From contig JAZRDC010000026.1 of assembly GCA_045660065.1 (NCBI GenBank), positions 16,776 through 80,775 of the forward strand: DNA of 64,000 nt, written 5' to 3'. The position numbers and the translations under genes were made by a program. A model generated the notes under the pieces. The model saw nothing but the letters and a program-made list of their open reading frames with translations, was not told where the DNA came from and did no database searches. Shown here one piece after another: positions 16,320-23,502 of this stretch. Numbering within the stretch: position 1 is the stretch's first letter; each line of letters starts with the position of its first letter. Source of the DNA: RGIG2094 sp045660065 (lineage in GTDB: Bacteria; Bacillota; Clostridia; RGIG6154).

Positions 16320-16699
16320 CAAAATATATTTTCCAATGTGGGTTTTACACCTTCAACTGAGTAATTCAAAAGATATCTGAATTTATTTAAACTGCTCATA
16401 ACCACTGGATCCCCAACTTCTTCACCATAAGCCTTAATTTCCTGTATGCACTGTGCCATTTCCAATATTTGATCGTGGTCTTCAAATGCCATAAGCCAAT
16501 TTTTTACTTCTTCAAAATTATCGCTTAACTTCTTAGTTGTTTGCTTTAATTTTTCCTTGTCATAGGTTTCAGCGTATTTTTGTATTTCAAAAGTTATCTG
16601 ATATATTTCTTCTGCCTTTTTTTCAAGAATAAACTGATAAAAAATCACGCCAACCAAAACAAAACAAAAAAAGGAAATTGATATTATAAAACTTTTCAT
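16319..16699 (-). CDS. DUF4363 family protein
   Basis: A 126-residue protein with one N-terminal hydrophobic segment (FIISISFFCFVLVGVIFYQF) and an all-helical soluble part ending in LNYSVEGVKPTLENIF. This matches the DUF4363 family, usually found directly after a DUF421 gene as here (four-base overlap). Function is unknown. The pairing suggests that the two proteins work together at the membrane, with the soluble part outside the cell or in the intermembrane space of the forespore. Confidence 0.8.
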   Translation of the reverse strand: MKSFIISISFFCFVLVGVIFYQFILEKKAEEIYQITFEIQKYAETYDKEKLKQTTKKLSDNFEEVKNWLMAFEDHDQILEMAQCIQEIKAYGEEVGDPVVMSSLNKFRYLLNYSVEGVKPTLENIF

Positions 16700-17367
16700 T
16701 TCTCCTCCTTTTTTTGCAGGAAATATTCCTGTCCGTCCGAGGACATCAAAAATACATCCTTAAGTTTTGTTTTTTCTTTTTTTAGTATCTCTTCAACCCA
16801 TTTATTGTTTTTCCCGATTTCTTGTAAATTTGTTGTTTCTACTATACCATCTTTAATGATATTTTTGTGCATAGTTGCATCTTTTACTTTCATATTCAAA
16901 TCTTTTGGACTCAACGGTTTTAAATGGGCTTTGGGGATAATACTGATTTCTCCGTTGGTTTCTAAAATAGCATATTCAATTTCACCAACTGATGTGTAAC
17001 CGTTCATTCTTAATTCTTCGGACAAATCGTCAATATTAACTCTTAATCTTTTTAATTCTTTAATATCAATTTTTCCTTTGTTTATAATAAGGCTTGCAGA
17101 GCCCGAGAGAATTTTTCTTACTTTTTCACTTTTCTGAGATAAAAATGACAGCACAATTTCTGCCGTCATAAGGGTGATTATTGGTATTATTCCGCTAAGT
17201 AAAGGCTTTCCGGTCGACTCCATCGGAACAGTTGCAATATCTGAAACCATTATCGCAAGAATCAGTTCGCTTGGTTGCAACTGTCCTATTTGTCTTTTCC
17301 CCATACATCTGAAAATTATTATAATTGAAAAATATAATATCAGCGTTCTAATAAGTGAAATCAGCAA
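16696..17367 (-). CDS. DUF421 (YetF-like) membrane protein
   Basis: A 223-residue protein with three N-terminal membrane helices followed by two soluble DUF421 modules. Family hallmarks visible are CMGKRQIGQLQPSELILAIM after helix one and LRMNGYTSVGEIEYAILETNG in the soluble part. Proteins of this family occur in spore-formers, some in mobile operons that raise spore heat resistance. The TTG start has GGAG nine bases upstream. It lies 42 bases after sigK, which fits a sporulation role but does not prove it. Confidence 0.87.
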   Translation of the reverse strand: MLISLIRTLILYFSIIIIFRCMGKRQIGQLQPSELILAIMVSDIATVPMESTGKPLLSGIIPIITLMTAEIVLSFLSQKSEKVRKILSGSASLIINKGKIDIKELKRLRVNIDDLSEELRMNGYTSVGEIEYAILETNGEISIIPKAHLKPLSPKDLNMKVKDATMHKNIIKDGIVETTNLQEIGKNNKWVEEILKKEKTKLKDVFLMSSDGQEYFLQKKEEK

Positions 17368-17409
17368 TCAAATACACTCCTTAAGAGGTATTATCTGCTA
17401 TTTTAATTA

Positions 17410-18105
17410 TTAATATTCCTTATTTTCAAACTCTTTGCGCATTTTGCCAAGGGCCTTTTTCTCAATCCTTGAAACATAAGACCTTGATATTCCCAGGAGT
17501 TTTGCTATTTCCCTTTGAGTTTTTTCCGCATATCCTTCAAGTCCGTATCTGTACCTTATGACTGTTTTTTCTCTGTTTGTTAAAACATCCTCCAATATGC
17601 CATACATTTTTTTAATCTGCGCAGTAAGTTCCACCCGTTCGATAACATCTTCATCTTCCTGAGATACTATATCTAAAAAACTGATTTCATTGCCTTCTTT
17701 ATCAATACCAATGGGTTCTTCAAGTGAAACTTCATTGGCAAATTTTTTACCGCCTCGTATAATCATCAGTATTTCATTTTCGATACATCTGGAAGCGTAT
17801 GTCGCAAGTCTGATACCTTTTTCTGCATCAAAAGTATTTATTGCTTTAATCAGTCCGATTGTGCCTATAGAAATTAAATCATCTGCTTCTACATTGGCAG
17901 AGTTATACTTTTTGGCAATGTATGCAACAAGACGCAGATTTTTTTCAATCAAAGTATTTCTTGCAGACATATCGCCTGATTTCATTTTTTCAAGCTGTTC
18001 TTTTTCCTCCTTTGCGCTAAGTGGTTTCGGAAAAGAATTAGATGTGGAAACATACGACAGTAAAAAAAGCACCTGACTCATTACAGAGCCGAACAAAACA
18101 AACAT
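17410..18105 (-). CDS. sigK: RNA polymerase sporulation sigma factor SigK
   Basis: The late mother-cell sigma factor, 231 residues. It has a hydrophobic N-terminal pro-sequence of about 20 residues, then SFPKPLSAKEE, which marks SigK rather than SigE. Region 2 is seen in DLISIGTIGLIKAI and ATYASRCIENEILM, and region 4 in TQREIAKLLGISRSYVSRIEK. The reading frame is unbroken, so no skin element splits the gene here. The ATG follows CAAAGGAGGA. It probably needs proteolytic activation; a candidate SpoIVFB-like protease is encoded at 48650-49480. Confidence 0.95.
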   Translation of the reverse strand: MFVLFGSVMSQVLFLLSYVSTSNSFPKPLSAKEEKEQLEKMKSGDMSARNTLIEKNLRLVAYIAKKYNSANVEADDLISIGTIGLIKAINTFDAEKGIRLATYASRCIENEILMIIRGGKKFANEVSLEEPIGIDKEGNEISFLDIVSQEDEDVIERVELTAQIKKMYGILEDVLTNREKTVIRYRYGLEGYAEKTQREIAKLLGISRSYVSRIEKKALGKMRKEFENKEY

Positions 18106-18123
18106 TATACTCCTCCTTTGTAG

Positions 18124-18151
18124 AGTATATGTTTTTTATATTTTATTTTGC
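18124..18151 (-). promoter_or_regulatory. Sigma-E-like promoter of sigK
   Basis: The minus strand has GCAAAAT, a 13-base spacer and CATATACT. The -10 differs from CATACANT at one position and the -35 fits KMATATT at five of seven positions; the spacer is a base or so shorter than in Bacillus. The predicted start would leave an unusually short leader that still holds the ribosome site. sigK is sigma-E dependent in Bacillus. Confidence 0.42.
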
Positions 18152-18159
18152 AAGTCCAT

Positions 18160-18191
18160 AAAAAAAGACTTTCCTCCAAAAAGGAAAGTCT
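18160..18191 (-). terminator. Intrinsic terminator after the S1-domain gene
   Basis: A 9-bp stem AGACTTTCC/GGAAAGTCT with a 7-base loop and then seven T on the minus strand, seven bases after the stop codon of the S1 protein gene. It isolates sigK from the divIC cluster. Confidence 0.92.
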
Positions 18192-18197
18192 AAATAA

Positions 18198-18623
18198 TTA
18201 ATAGTTTTGTCTTCTTGAACCGCAACTTCCGCGTTTTGATTCAAAGTTACGTTTTAAAGTCTGTTGTCTTTCATCACTGTCTGATTTAAAACGGCTGATT
18301 TTATCTTCAAAAGAGAGATTTGCAGCAGAAGGTTTAGTAAACATTTCAACATCTGCAGGTCTTGATGCTTTTAAAGCAGCTTCTTCCTCCTGAACTTTTT
18401 TAATAGATAAACTAACCTTTCCGCCCGGAGCAACAGAAACAACCTTAACTTTAACGCTATCATTAACTTTAAGATGATCGTTGATATCCTTAACATAATC
18501 CATCGCTACTTCAGAAATATGTACAAGCCCTGTGATTTTTGTGCCATCAATCTGCACAAAAGCACCAAAATTAGTTATACCTGTAATCTTTCCGTTTAAC
18601 ACACTGCCTACTTCAAGCTGCAT
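18198..18623 (-). CDS. S1 RNA-binding domain protein (YabR-like)
   Basis: A 141-residue protein with one S1 domain at residues 3-75, showing the typical GxVxGITNFGAFVQI and GLVHISE segments, and a basic, disordered C-terminal tail. Its place directly downstream of divIC matches yabR in Bacillus; the family also includes general stress protein 13. It probably binds RNA or the ribosome. The ATG follows AAGGAGG and the gene ends in a clear terminator. Confidence 0.9.
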   Translation of the reverse strand: MQLEVGSVLNGKITGITNFGAFVQIDGTKITGLVHISEVAMDYVKDINDHLKVNDSVKVKVVSVAPGGKVSLSIKKVQEEEAALKASRPADVEMFTKPSAANLSFEDKISRFKSDSDERQQTLKRNFESKRGSCGSRRQNY

Positions 18624-18661
18624 AAAACTTAAATCCTCCTTGGTTTACCTTACACTTACAA

Positions 18662-18952
18662 TTATCTTGATGAGTCAACAAATAAGCGTTCATTCTCTTT
18701 AAGGAAACCTAACTTCTCACGCGCAATTTTTTCTACGCGTTTGATTTCATTTTCTGTTTTCATTTCAGTTTCAATTTCCTTTTTAAGTTCATTCTGAACT
18801 TTGATTTCACTTCTTATTGTATCTGCTTTATCTGATAATTGACTAATAGTAACCTGCTGTTGTATTAAAACAACACAAAAATAAACTGCCAAAACCATAG
18901 GAAGAACTAAAAACATTAAACTCTTTTTTCCGGTTTTCGTTTTCTTCGACAC
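18662..18952 (-). CDS. divIC: Septum formation protein DivIC (FtsB-like)
   Basis: A 96-residue bitopic protein with a basic cytoplasmic start, a membrane helix at about residues 13-29 (LMFLVLPMVLAVYFCVV), and a coiled coil ending in KIAREKLGFLKENERLF, the usual DivIC/FtsB/FtsL pattern. It is part of the divisome with FtsL and DivIB. The GTG start at 18952 has GGAG eight bases upstream and lies 37 bases inside the end of yabQ. Confidence 0.9.
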   Translation of the reverse strand: MSKKTKTGKKSLMFLVLPMVLAVYFCVVLIQQQVTISQLSDKADTIRSEIKVQNELKKEIETEMKTENEIKRVEKIAREKLGFLKENERLFVDSSR

Positions 18953-19461
18953 GGCTTACGCTCCTTGCAAAATTTATTGCCTAAATACAAAATCCCTACA
19001 TTACACTTTATTTTAAAACAAAATTGCTTAAATGTCAATGCTATTTTCGCTTTTTTTGATAAAAGTTTTTGTTTTATTTTTAAAAATGGCAAAATTATAA
19101 TTCTGCAAAGAGAAATTACAGGATACAACATTATTTTCAAAATATATTTTATTAATTTGTTTGTCCATATAAAAATTCTTACAACATATGCACTTAACAA
19201 CCATCTGTAAATTACAAATGCTACTATTGATGAAACCATCATATATCCTCTTATTTCCGCGCCGTTTAACTTTAAAATAAAACTAAATATAACAACTGAT
19301 ATTATTATATAATAAAAAATATCTTGCAAAACTAACTGCCTTGCTTTTACTATTTTCCCGAACCGTGCCGCCTTAAACAAATCAAAAATAATTCCGCAGA
19401 TTATACCCAGCACAAAACAACTAACCACTACATTTATTTCCAGGGTAACAGAATTGCTCAT
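18916..19461 (-). CDS. yabQ: Spore cortex biosynthesis protein YabQ
   Basis: A 181-residue membrane protein with about four hydrophobic segments and a very basic C-terminal tail (KERKPCRRKRKPEKRV). The LGIICGIIFDLFKAAR motif near residue 18 is typical of YabQ, a mother-cell protein needed for spore cortex formation. It follows yabP and precedes divIC, the order found in Bacillus. No signal for a separate promoter was seen. Confidence 0.9.
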   Translation of the reverse strand: MSNSVTLEINVVVSCFVLGIICGIIFDLFKAARFGKIVKARQLVLQDIFYYIIISVVIFSFILKLNGAEIRGYMMVSSIVAFVIYRWLLSAYVVRIFIWTNKLIKYILKIMLYPVISLCRIIILPFLKIKQKLLSKKAKIALTFKQFCFKIKCNVGILYLGNKFCKERKPCRRKRKPEKRV

Positions 19462-19475
19462 ATTTCATTTCCCCG

Positions 19476-19763
19476 CTACTTGAAAAGTTTTGCAAAAAAA
19501 CCGCCCGAACTTTCCCCTTGTCCGTCATTATAAACAACAGAAAATACATAGCCTTCGATACTCATTTCGCCCTCATCCACGCTCAAAGTGTTAATATGCA
19601 GATTTTCGCCTTCCAATGTAATCATTCCATCCGTTGTTTCGGCTATGATTTTTTCCTCGTCGAAAGATACAACATTTTCTACTCCTGAAATGCTGATTTT
19701 CTCTCTGTTTTCAATGATAATATTATGCAGCACACTATCCTTTAAAAATTTCTTTTCTTCCAT
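19476..19763 (-). CDS. yabP: Sporulation protein YabP
   Basis: A 95-residue soluble protein of the YabP/YqfC family, mostly beta strands, with LHNIIIENREKISISGVENV at the start and LSVDEGEMSIEGYVFSVVY near the end, both typical. It is required with YabQ for cortex assembly in Bacillus. Upstream, AATACAAT resembles a sigma-E -10 box, which would suit its mother-cell role; the evidence for a promoter is weak. Confidence 0.92.
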   Translation of the reverse strand: MEEKKFLKDSVLHNIIIENREKISISGVENVVSFDEEKIIAETTDGMITLEGENLHINTLSVDEGEMSIEGYVFSVVYNDGQGESSGGFFAKLFK

Positions 19764-19821
19764 AAAAAAACTCCTTTGCCTTTTTTATAAATTGTATTTG
19801 GCAAAAGAGTTATTTATTACA

Positions 19822-20067
19822 TTAATCAAATTGTCTATACATAAGTGGTGCATCATCTTTGGTTACATGTTTATCATCAACTTTCAGGATTTCTGCCTTT
19901 ACCACCTTATCACCCAAAGATATTGACAATACATCACCGACTTTTACTTCAGCAGACGCTTTGACTACTTTATCGTTAATCATTATTCTTCCTTTATCAC
20001 AGGCCTCATTAGCAACTGTGCGTCTTTTGATAAGTCTTGATACTTTTAAGAATTTATCTACTCGCAT
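19822..20067 (-). CDS. rqcP: S4-domain ribosome quality control protein RqcP (YabO)
   Basis: An 81-residue S4 RNA-binding protein. The S4 signature RVDKFLKVSRLIKRRTVANE starts at residue 2, and GRIMINDKVVKAS follows. In Bacillus, RqcP (YabO) assists RqcH in adding alanine tails to stalled nascent chains. The ATG at 20067 follows GGAGGAGAAA; an upstream in-frame start at 20106 falls inside the hup terminator and was rejected. It lies between hup and yabP, as in many Clostridia. Confidence 0.92.
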   Translation of the reverse strand: MRVDKFLKVSRLIKRRTVANEACDKGRIMINDKVVKASAEVKVGDVLSISLGDKVVKAEILKVDDKHVTKDDAPLMYRQFD

Positions 20068-20086
20068 TTTCTCCTCCGATTTATAC

Positions 20087-20120
20087 AAAAAAGACAGTCC
20101 GATCAAAAAATCGAACTGTC
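20087..20120 (-). terminator. Intrinsic terminator after hup
   Basis: On the minus strand the arms GACAGTTCGAT and ATCGGACTGTC pair over 11 positions with one G-T pair around a 6-base loop, followed by six T. It lies 13 bases after the HU stop codon, so most hup transcripts should end here, with read-through into rqcP. Confidence 0.9.
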
Positions 20121-20133
20121 CTTCAGGGCTAAA

Positions 20134-20409
20134 TTATTTTATAGCATCTTTGAAAGCTTTACCAGCTTTGAATGCTGGAGCTTTAGAAGCTGGGATAGTG
20201 ATTTCCTGTTTTGTACGAGGATTTCTACCCTTTCTTGCAGCTCTTGTCTTAACTTCAAATGTACCAAAGCCAACTAACTGTACTTTGTCATCTTTTGCTA
20301 ATGCACCTTCAACGCTTTCAATAAAAGCAGCTAATGCTTTTTCAGCATCTTTCTTTGAAAGTTCAGCTTTTTCTGCGATAGCAGCGATAAGTTCTGTCTT
20401 ATTCATCAT
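20134..20409 (-). CDS. hup: DNA-binding protein HU
   Basis: A nucleoid protein of 91 residues with the full HU fold: N-terminal helices (KTELIAAIAEKAELSKKDA), VGFGTFEVKTRAAR leading into the beta arm with GRNPRT, and a C-terminal helix after FKAGKAFKDAI. Two ATG codons are adjacent after GGGAGGTG; either may be used. It has its own strong promoter, a leader hairpin and a terminator, so it is a highly expressed single gene within the yab cluster. Confidence 0.96.
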   Translation of the reverse strand: MMNKTELIAAIAEKAELSKKDAEKALAAFIESVEGALAKDDKVQLVGFGTFEVKTRAARKGRNPRTKQEITIPASKAPAFKAGKAFKDAIK

Positions 20410-20448
20410 AAAACACCTCCCATTTTTTTATAATACAAATTGGAATAT

Positions 20449-20472
20449 ATAAAAGGCAAAAAGCCATTTTAT
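20449..20472 (-). other. Leader hairpin of hup mRNA
   Basis: The minus-strand leader can fold with ATAAAA/TTTTAT and GGC/GCC arms separated by one bulged base around five T. It lies between the predicted start of transcription and the ribosome site. No T tract follows it, so it is more likely an mRNA-stability or translation element than a terminator. Confidence 0.45.
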
Positions 20473-20488
20473 CGAGTCCACATCAACT

Positions 20489-20517
20489 ATTATAAACAAT
20501 TTTCAAACAATATTCAA
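20489..20517 (-). promoter_or_regulatory. Strong sigma-A-type promoter of hup
   Basis: TTGAAT, a 17-base spacer and a perfect TATAAT on the minus strand, giving a leader of about 70 bases before the HU start. The rest of the 201-base gap between hup and the flippase gene is A+T-rich, with no other clear signal. Confidence 0.85.
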
Positions 20518-20610
20518 GTGTTTTTTTTAATTTTTTCCATATTTTTTGTTATTTTCTTGTTTTTGACACTTTAATTTGCTTTTTATTGTCATTATTTACC
20601 AATATATTAG

Positions 20611-22200
20611 CTATTTTAAAAACATTTTAAAGATTTTAGCTATTTTTTCACCGCATGGCATAGCCAAAACATCCTGTTTATTAACTGCTTTTAACACTAA
20701 AAGTAAAGCAAAATATACAATCGCTGACAATGCAATTGATGCAAGAAGCGAAACAGAATTTGACGATGTTATTCCAAGCACAAAATTATAACTTACATTT
20801 GCACATACACCCATTATTGCAACAGAAATTATTGTCTTAATTATAAAGCCAACACCATAGTTGGGGGCAAAATACTTATGTATTGCAATAAGATTTAATG
20901 TCGCAGTAGTAAGGTAACACAAAACTGTGCCGATAGGTGCACCGTTAATGTTAATATTGATGTTACCCACCAGAACATAGTTGACAACTATTTTTACAAG
21001 TCCACCAATACACATATTAATTACAGGCACCCATACATTTCCCCTTGCCTGAATAATTGCATTTGCAACCATAACCACGCTTACAAATATAACGCCATAG
21101 GCTAAAATTTTAAGCAAAAGTTCTGCTCCTGTATCTGCAAAAGCAAGATTTAAAATAGGACCTGACAGAACTGACATTCCAACTGCACAAGGAAGTGCAA
21201 TCAAAAGTGTAATTCTGATGGCAGTTTCAACTGTTTTGGTTGCAACAGCGTAATCTTTTTTAACCAATGCTACTGAAATAGCAGGAACTATACTTACCGC
21301 CAAAGATGCGATAATTGTCGGTGGAAGATTGAACATTGTTACAGCGTAACCTGAATAATAACCATACATTGTTGTTCTTGCATCTTCATCAAATCCAAGA
21401 TCTGCAAGTTGTCGCATTATCATAGTTAAGTCAATCACACTTGCAAGTGTGAATACTGATGCTCCCAGAGTAATCGGAACTGCAAGTTTTATTAAATTTA
21501 CTGCTATTGTTTTTGATTTTGTAGTTTGTTTTTCAGGTTTGCAGAGTTTTTTTACTTCTGGTCTTAATTTATACCAATAAAGCATTAAAAACAGTGCAGC
21601 AATAAATGTACCTGTTGAAACACCCAGTATTGCTCCTGATGCGGCATATTCAATGCCATAACTCAAAAACAGATAAGAAAGAAGCAGTCCTACAAACATT
21701 TTTCCACTTGCTTCAATTACTTCAGATATTGCAGTAGGCATCATATTGCTCATACCCTGATAAAAGCCTCTGTAAGCACTCATCAAAGATACAAAGAACA
21801 AACTCGGCGCCATTGCCATCATTGCAATTCCCGCACTTGGTATTTTCAAAAATCCCGCAAAGGCATTTGCTCCAAACAAAAGGATACAAAATCCGAGGAC
21901 ACCTAAAATAAACAAAATAACTCTTGAAACTTTAAATATTTTTAGTGCTTCGTTATAATTTTCTTTTGCAATGCTTTCGCTGACCATTTTAGATATTGCA
22001 ACAGGAAGCCCCGCTGTTGAAACAATAAACAAAACATTATAAATTGTATACGATGAGTTGTAAATTCCGATACCATCAGGGCCTAAAATATAGCGCGTGA
22101 GCGGAATTTTATATATAGCACCTATAATTTTAACAACAATATGCGCAATTGCTATAATGAGTGCTCCCTGTAAAAATCCTTGCTTTTTAACTTTTTCCAA
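20611..22200 (-). CDS. MOP-superfamily lipid flippase (YabM/SpoVB type)
   Basis: A 529-residue polytopic protein of the polysaccharide/lipid II flippase branch of the MOP exporter superfamily. The start GALIIAIAHIVVKIIGAIYK and the early RYILGPDGIGIYN segment are typical of SpoVB, YtgP and YabM. About fourteen hydrophobic segments are visible. Its location next to hup, rqcP and yabP matches yabM in Bacillus; a sporulation (SpoVB) role is possible, but a sigma-A-type promoter lies upstream. The TTG start is preceded by GGAGGTC. No mazG homologue is found between this gene and rqcP, unlike in Bacillus. Confidence 0.88.
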   Translation of the reverse strand: MEKVKKQGFLQGALIIAIAHIVVKIIGAIYKIPLTRYILGPDGIGIYNSSYTIYNVLFIVSTAGLPVAISKMVSESIAKENYNEALKIFKVSRVILFILGVLGFCILLFGANAFAGFLKIPSAGIAMMAMAPSLFFVSLMSAYRGFYQGMSNMMPTAISEVIEASGKMFVGLLLSYLFLSYGIEYAASGAILGVSTGTFIAALFLMLYWYKLRPEVKKLCKPEKQTTKSKTIAVNLIKLAVPITLGASVFTLASVIDLTMIMRQLADLGFDEDARTTMYGYYSGYAVTMFNLPPTIIASLAVSIVPAISVALVKKDYAVATKTVETAIRITLLIALPCAVGMSVLSGPILNLAFADTGAELLLKILAYGVIFVSVVMVANAIIQARGNVWVPVINMCIGGLVKIVVNYVLVGNINININGAPIGTVLCYLTTATLNLIAIHKYFAPNYGVGFIIKTIISVAIMGVCANVSYNFVLGITSSNSVSLLASIALSAIVYFALLLVLKAVNKQDVLAMPCGEKIAKIFKMFLK

Positions 22201-22230
22201 AGTCTCCGACCTCCAAATAATGTTATTATA

Positions 22231-22259
22231 AGTATACCAAATTTCTACTTACAAATCAA
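22231..22259 (-). promoter_or_regulatory. Sigma-A-type promoter of the flippase gene
   Basis: TTGATT, a 17-base spacer and TATACT on the minus strand, about 30 bases before the TTG start codon. Confidence 0.75.
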
Positions 22260-22279
22260 TAGTTTTATAAACTTAGTTC

Positions 22280-22308
22280 TTGCATTTATTCAGTATATTT
22301 GATATAAT
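22280..22308 (+). promoter_or_regulatory. Sigma-A-type promoter of the 63-residue gene
   Basis: TTGCAT, a 17-base spacer and a perfect TATAAT on the plus strand, with the start codon 34 bases downstream. It is arranged back to back with the flippase promoter; the two -35 boxes are only about 20 bases apart. Confidence 0.8.
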
Positions 22309-22341
22309 AAGACGAATTCTAACAAATTATGAGGTGTTACG

Positions 22342-22533
22342 ATGGAAAATATCAATGTTTGCAACACATGTGTATATGCTACTGTTTTAGTTACTGATGA
22401 AATACTTTGCTCTAAATATGGAGTTTTAAATTGCAACGATGCCTGCAAGCACTTTAAAGAAGATCTTACTAAAAAGCAGGTCAGAAAAAAAAGAACAGTA
22501 AAATTTAACAGTTTAGAAAATAACGCTAACTGA
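22342..22533 (+). CDS. Cys-rich small protein of unknown function
   Basis: A 63-residue protein with a Cys-x2-Cys pair at the start (VCNTCVYA), a central LCSKYGV and a later Cys-x4-Cys, followed by a strongly basic tail (KKQVRKKRTVK). Five cysteines in 36 residues suggest a metal site, either zinc or iron-sulfur. I do not recognise a named family. It has a well-formed promoter and a GAGGTG site and converges on gpr with an 8-base overlap of the stop regions, so it is a real, independently expressed gene. Confidence 0.75.
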   Translation: MENINVCNTCVYATVLVTDEILCSKYGVLNCNDACKHFKEDLTKKQVRKKRTVKFNSLENNAN

Positions 22534-23440
22534 TATAACTGTCAATTTCATCAATTTTTATATTGTGAAATGTTATATTTATCCCACTTGAAATAATACT
22601 TGCCATTTGTTTTGTAAGTCTATCTGTTTCTTTTGGTGTAACTGTAAACAAGGTGTTTTCACCTTGTTTTTTTTCACTTATTTTTTCTAAAATTTCATTT
22701 TTATTAATTATCCCCAGAGAATCAACTGCATCATATGCAAGAGTGAGTGCATCGACTACCATTGGCACTCCAATTGAAATAACGGGAATTCCAAGTGATT
22801 TTTTTGTTATTTCTTTTCTGTGATTGCCTATGCCCGAACCCGGATTTATGCCTGTGTCTGACATCTGGATTGTTGTAGCAACTCTTTCTGTTTTTCTTGA
22901 TGCTAATGCGTCAACAGCAATTACTGCATCGGGGTGAACTTTTTCACATATTCCTTTTATAACATCTGCGGTTTCCACCCCGGTTATCCCCATAACTCCT
23001 GGAACTGCTGCATATATCAGTCCAAGTTCTCCAAGGCTTTTAGGCGCAAGTTCTGCCAAATGACCTGTTACTATCAGTTTATCTACTGTCCACGGGCCTA
23101 ACGCATCTGAGGTTATTAATCTGTTTCCAAGTCCTGCAACCAAAATTTTTTTCTTTTCAAATCCCGGTAAAAGTTTTTTTAATTCACTTTTGATAAGTTC
23201 AATTGCCTCTTTGTGATAGACATATCCGTAATTCAAAAATTCGGGCATTTCTATGGTGATGTAATTTCCTACGGGTTTTCCGATAGCACTGCTTCCCTTT
23301 TCGTTTATCACCTTAACTTCTGTAACAATTACATTTGTATATTCATAAGTTTTTGCTTCCACTCCGTCAATCTCGCTTGTGTTTCCTGCGTTTTCGTGAT
23401 ACATTTCTTTTGCTTCCAAAGCAAGGTCTGTTCTTAACAT
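22526..23440 (-). CDS. gpr: Germination protease GPR
   Basis: This endopeptidase degrades small acid-soluble spore proteins during germination. The N-terminal LRTDLALEA with the following pro-segment and the YTNVIVTEVKVI and VAGLGNRLITSDALGPWTVD motifs are characteristic. GIGNHRKEITKKSLGIPVIS is also conserved. It is 304 residues long, somewhat shorter than in Bacillus. It is separated from ribF by a terminator. A TAATA/GATACTT pair within that terminator resembles a sigma-G promoter, but the match is poor. The ATG has GAGGTG upstream. Confidence 0.93.
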   Translation of the reverse strand: MLRTDLALEAKEMYHENAGNTSEIDGVEAKTYEYTNVIVTEVKVINEKGSSAIGKPVGNYITIEMPEFLNYGYVYHKEAIELIKSELKKLLPGFEKKKILVAGLGNRLITSDALGPWTVDKLIVTGHLAELAPKSLGELGLIYAAVPGVMGITGVETADVIKGICEKVHPDAVIAVDALASRKTERVATTIQMSDTGINPGSGIGNHRKEITKKSLGIPVISIGVPMVVDALTLAYDAVDSLGIINKNEILEKISEKKQGENTLFTVTPKETDRLTKQMASIISSGINITFHNIKIDEIDSYIS

Positions 23441-23451
23441 TAATTCACCTC

Positions 23452-23486
23452 AAAAAAAATAAAAGTATCCTAAAAAGGATACCTTT
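23452..23486 (-). terminator. Intrinsic terminator after ribF
   Basis: A 10-position stem (AAAGGTATCC/GGATACTTTT with one G-T pair) around a 6-base loop and a T tract interrupted by one A on the minus strand. It marks the end of the long rimP-ribF operon and precedes gpr. Confidence 0.85.
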
Positions 23487-23502
23487 ATTATAAAACAACC
23501 TA

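Noticed and set aside
17410..18105. Skin-type integrated element in sigK
   Set aside because: The gene is continuous and full length.
19859..20452. 197-residue plus-strand frame
   Set aside because: It runs antisense through rqcP, the hup terminator and hup; composition is that of a shadow frame.
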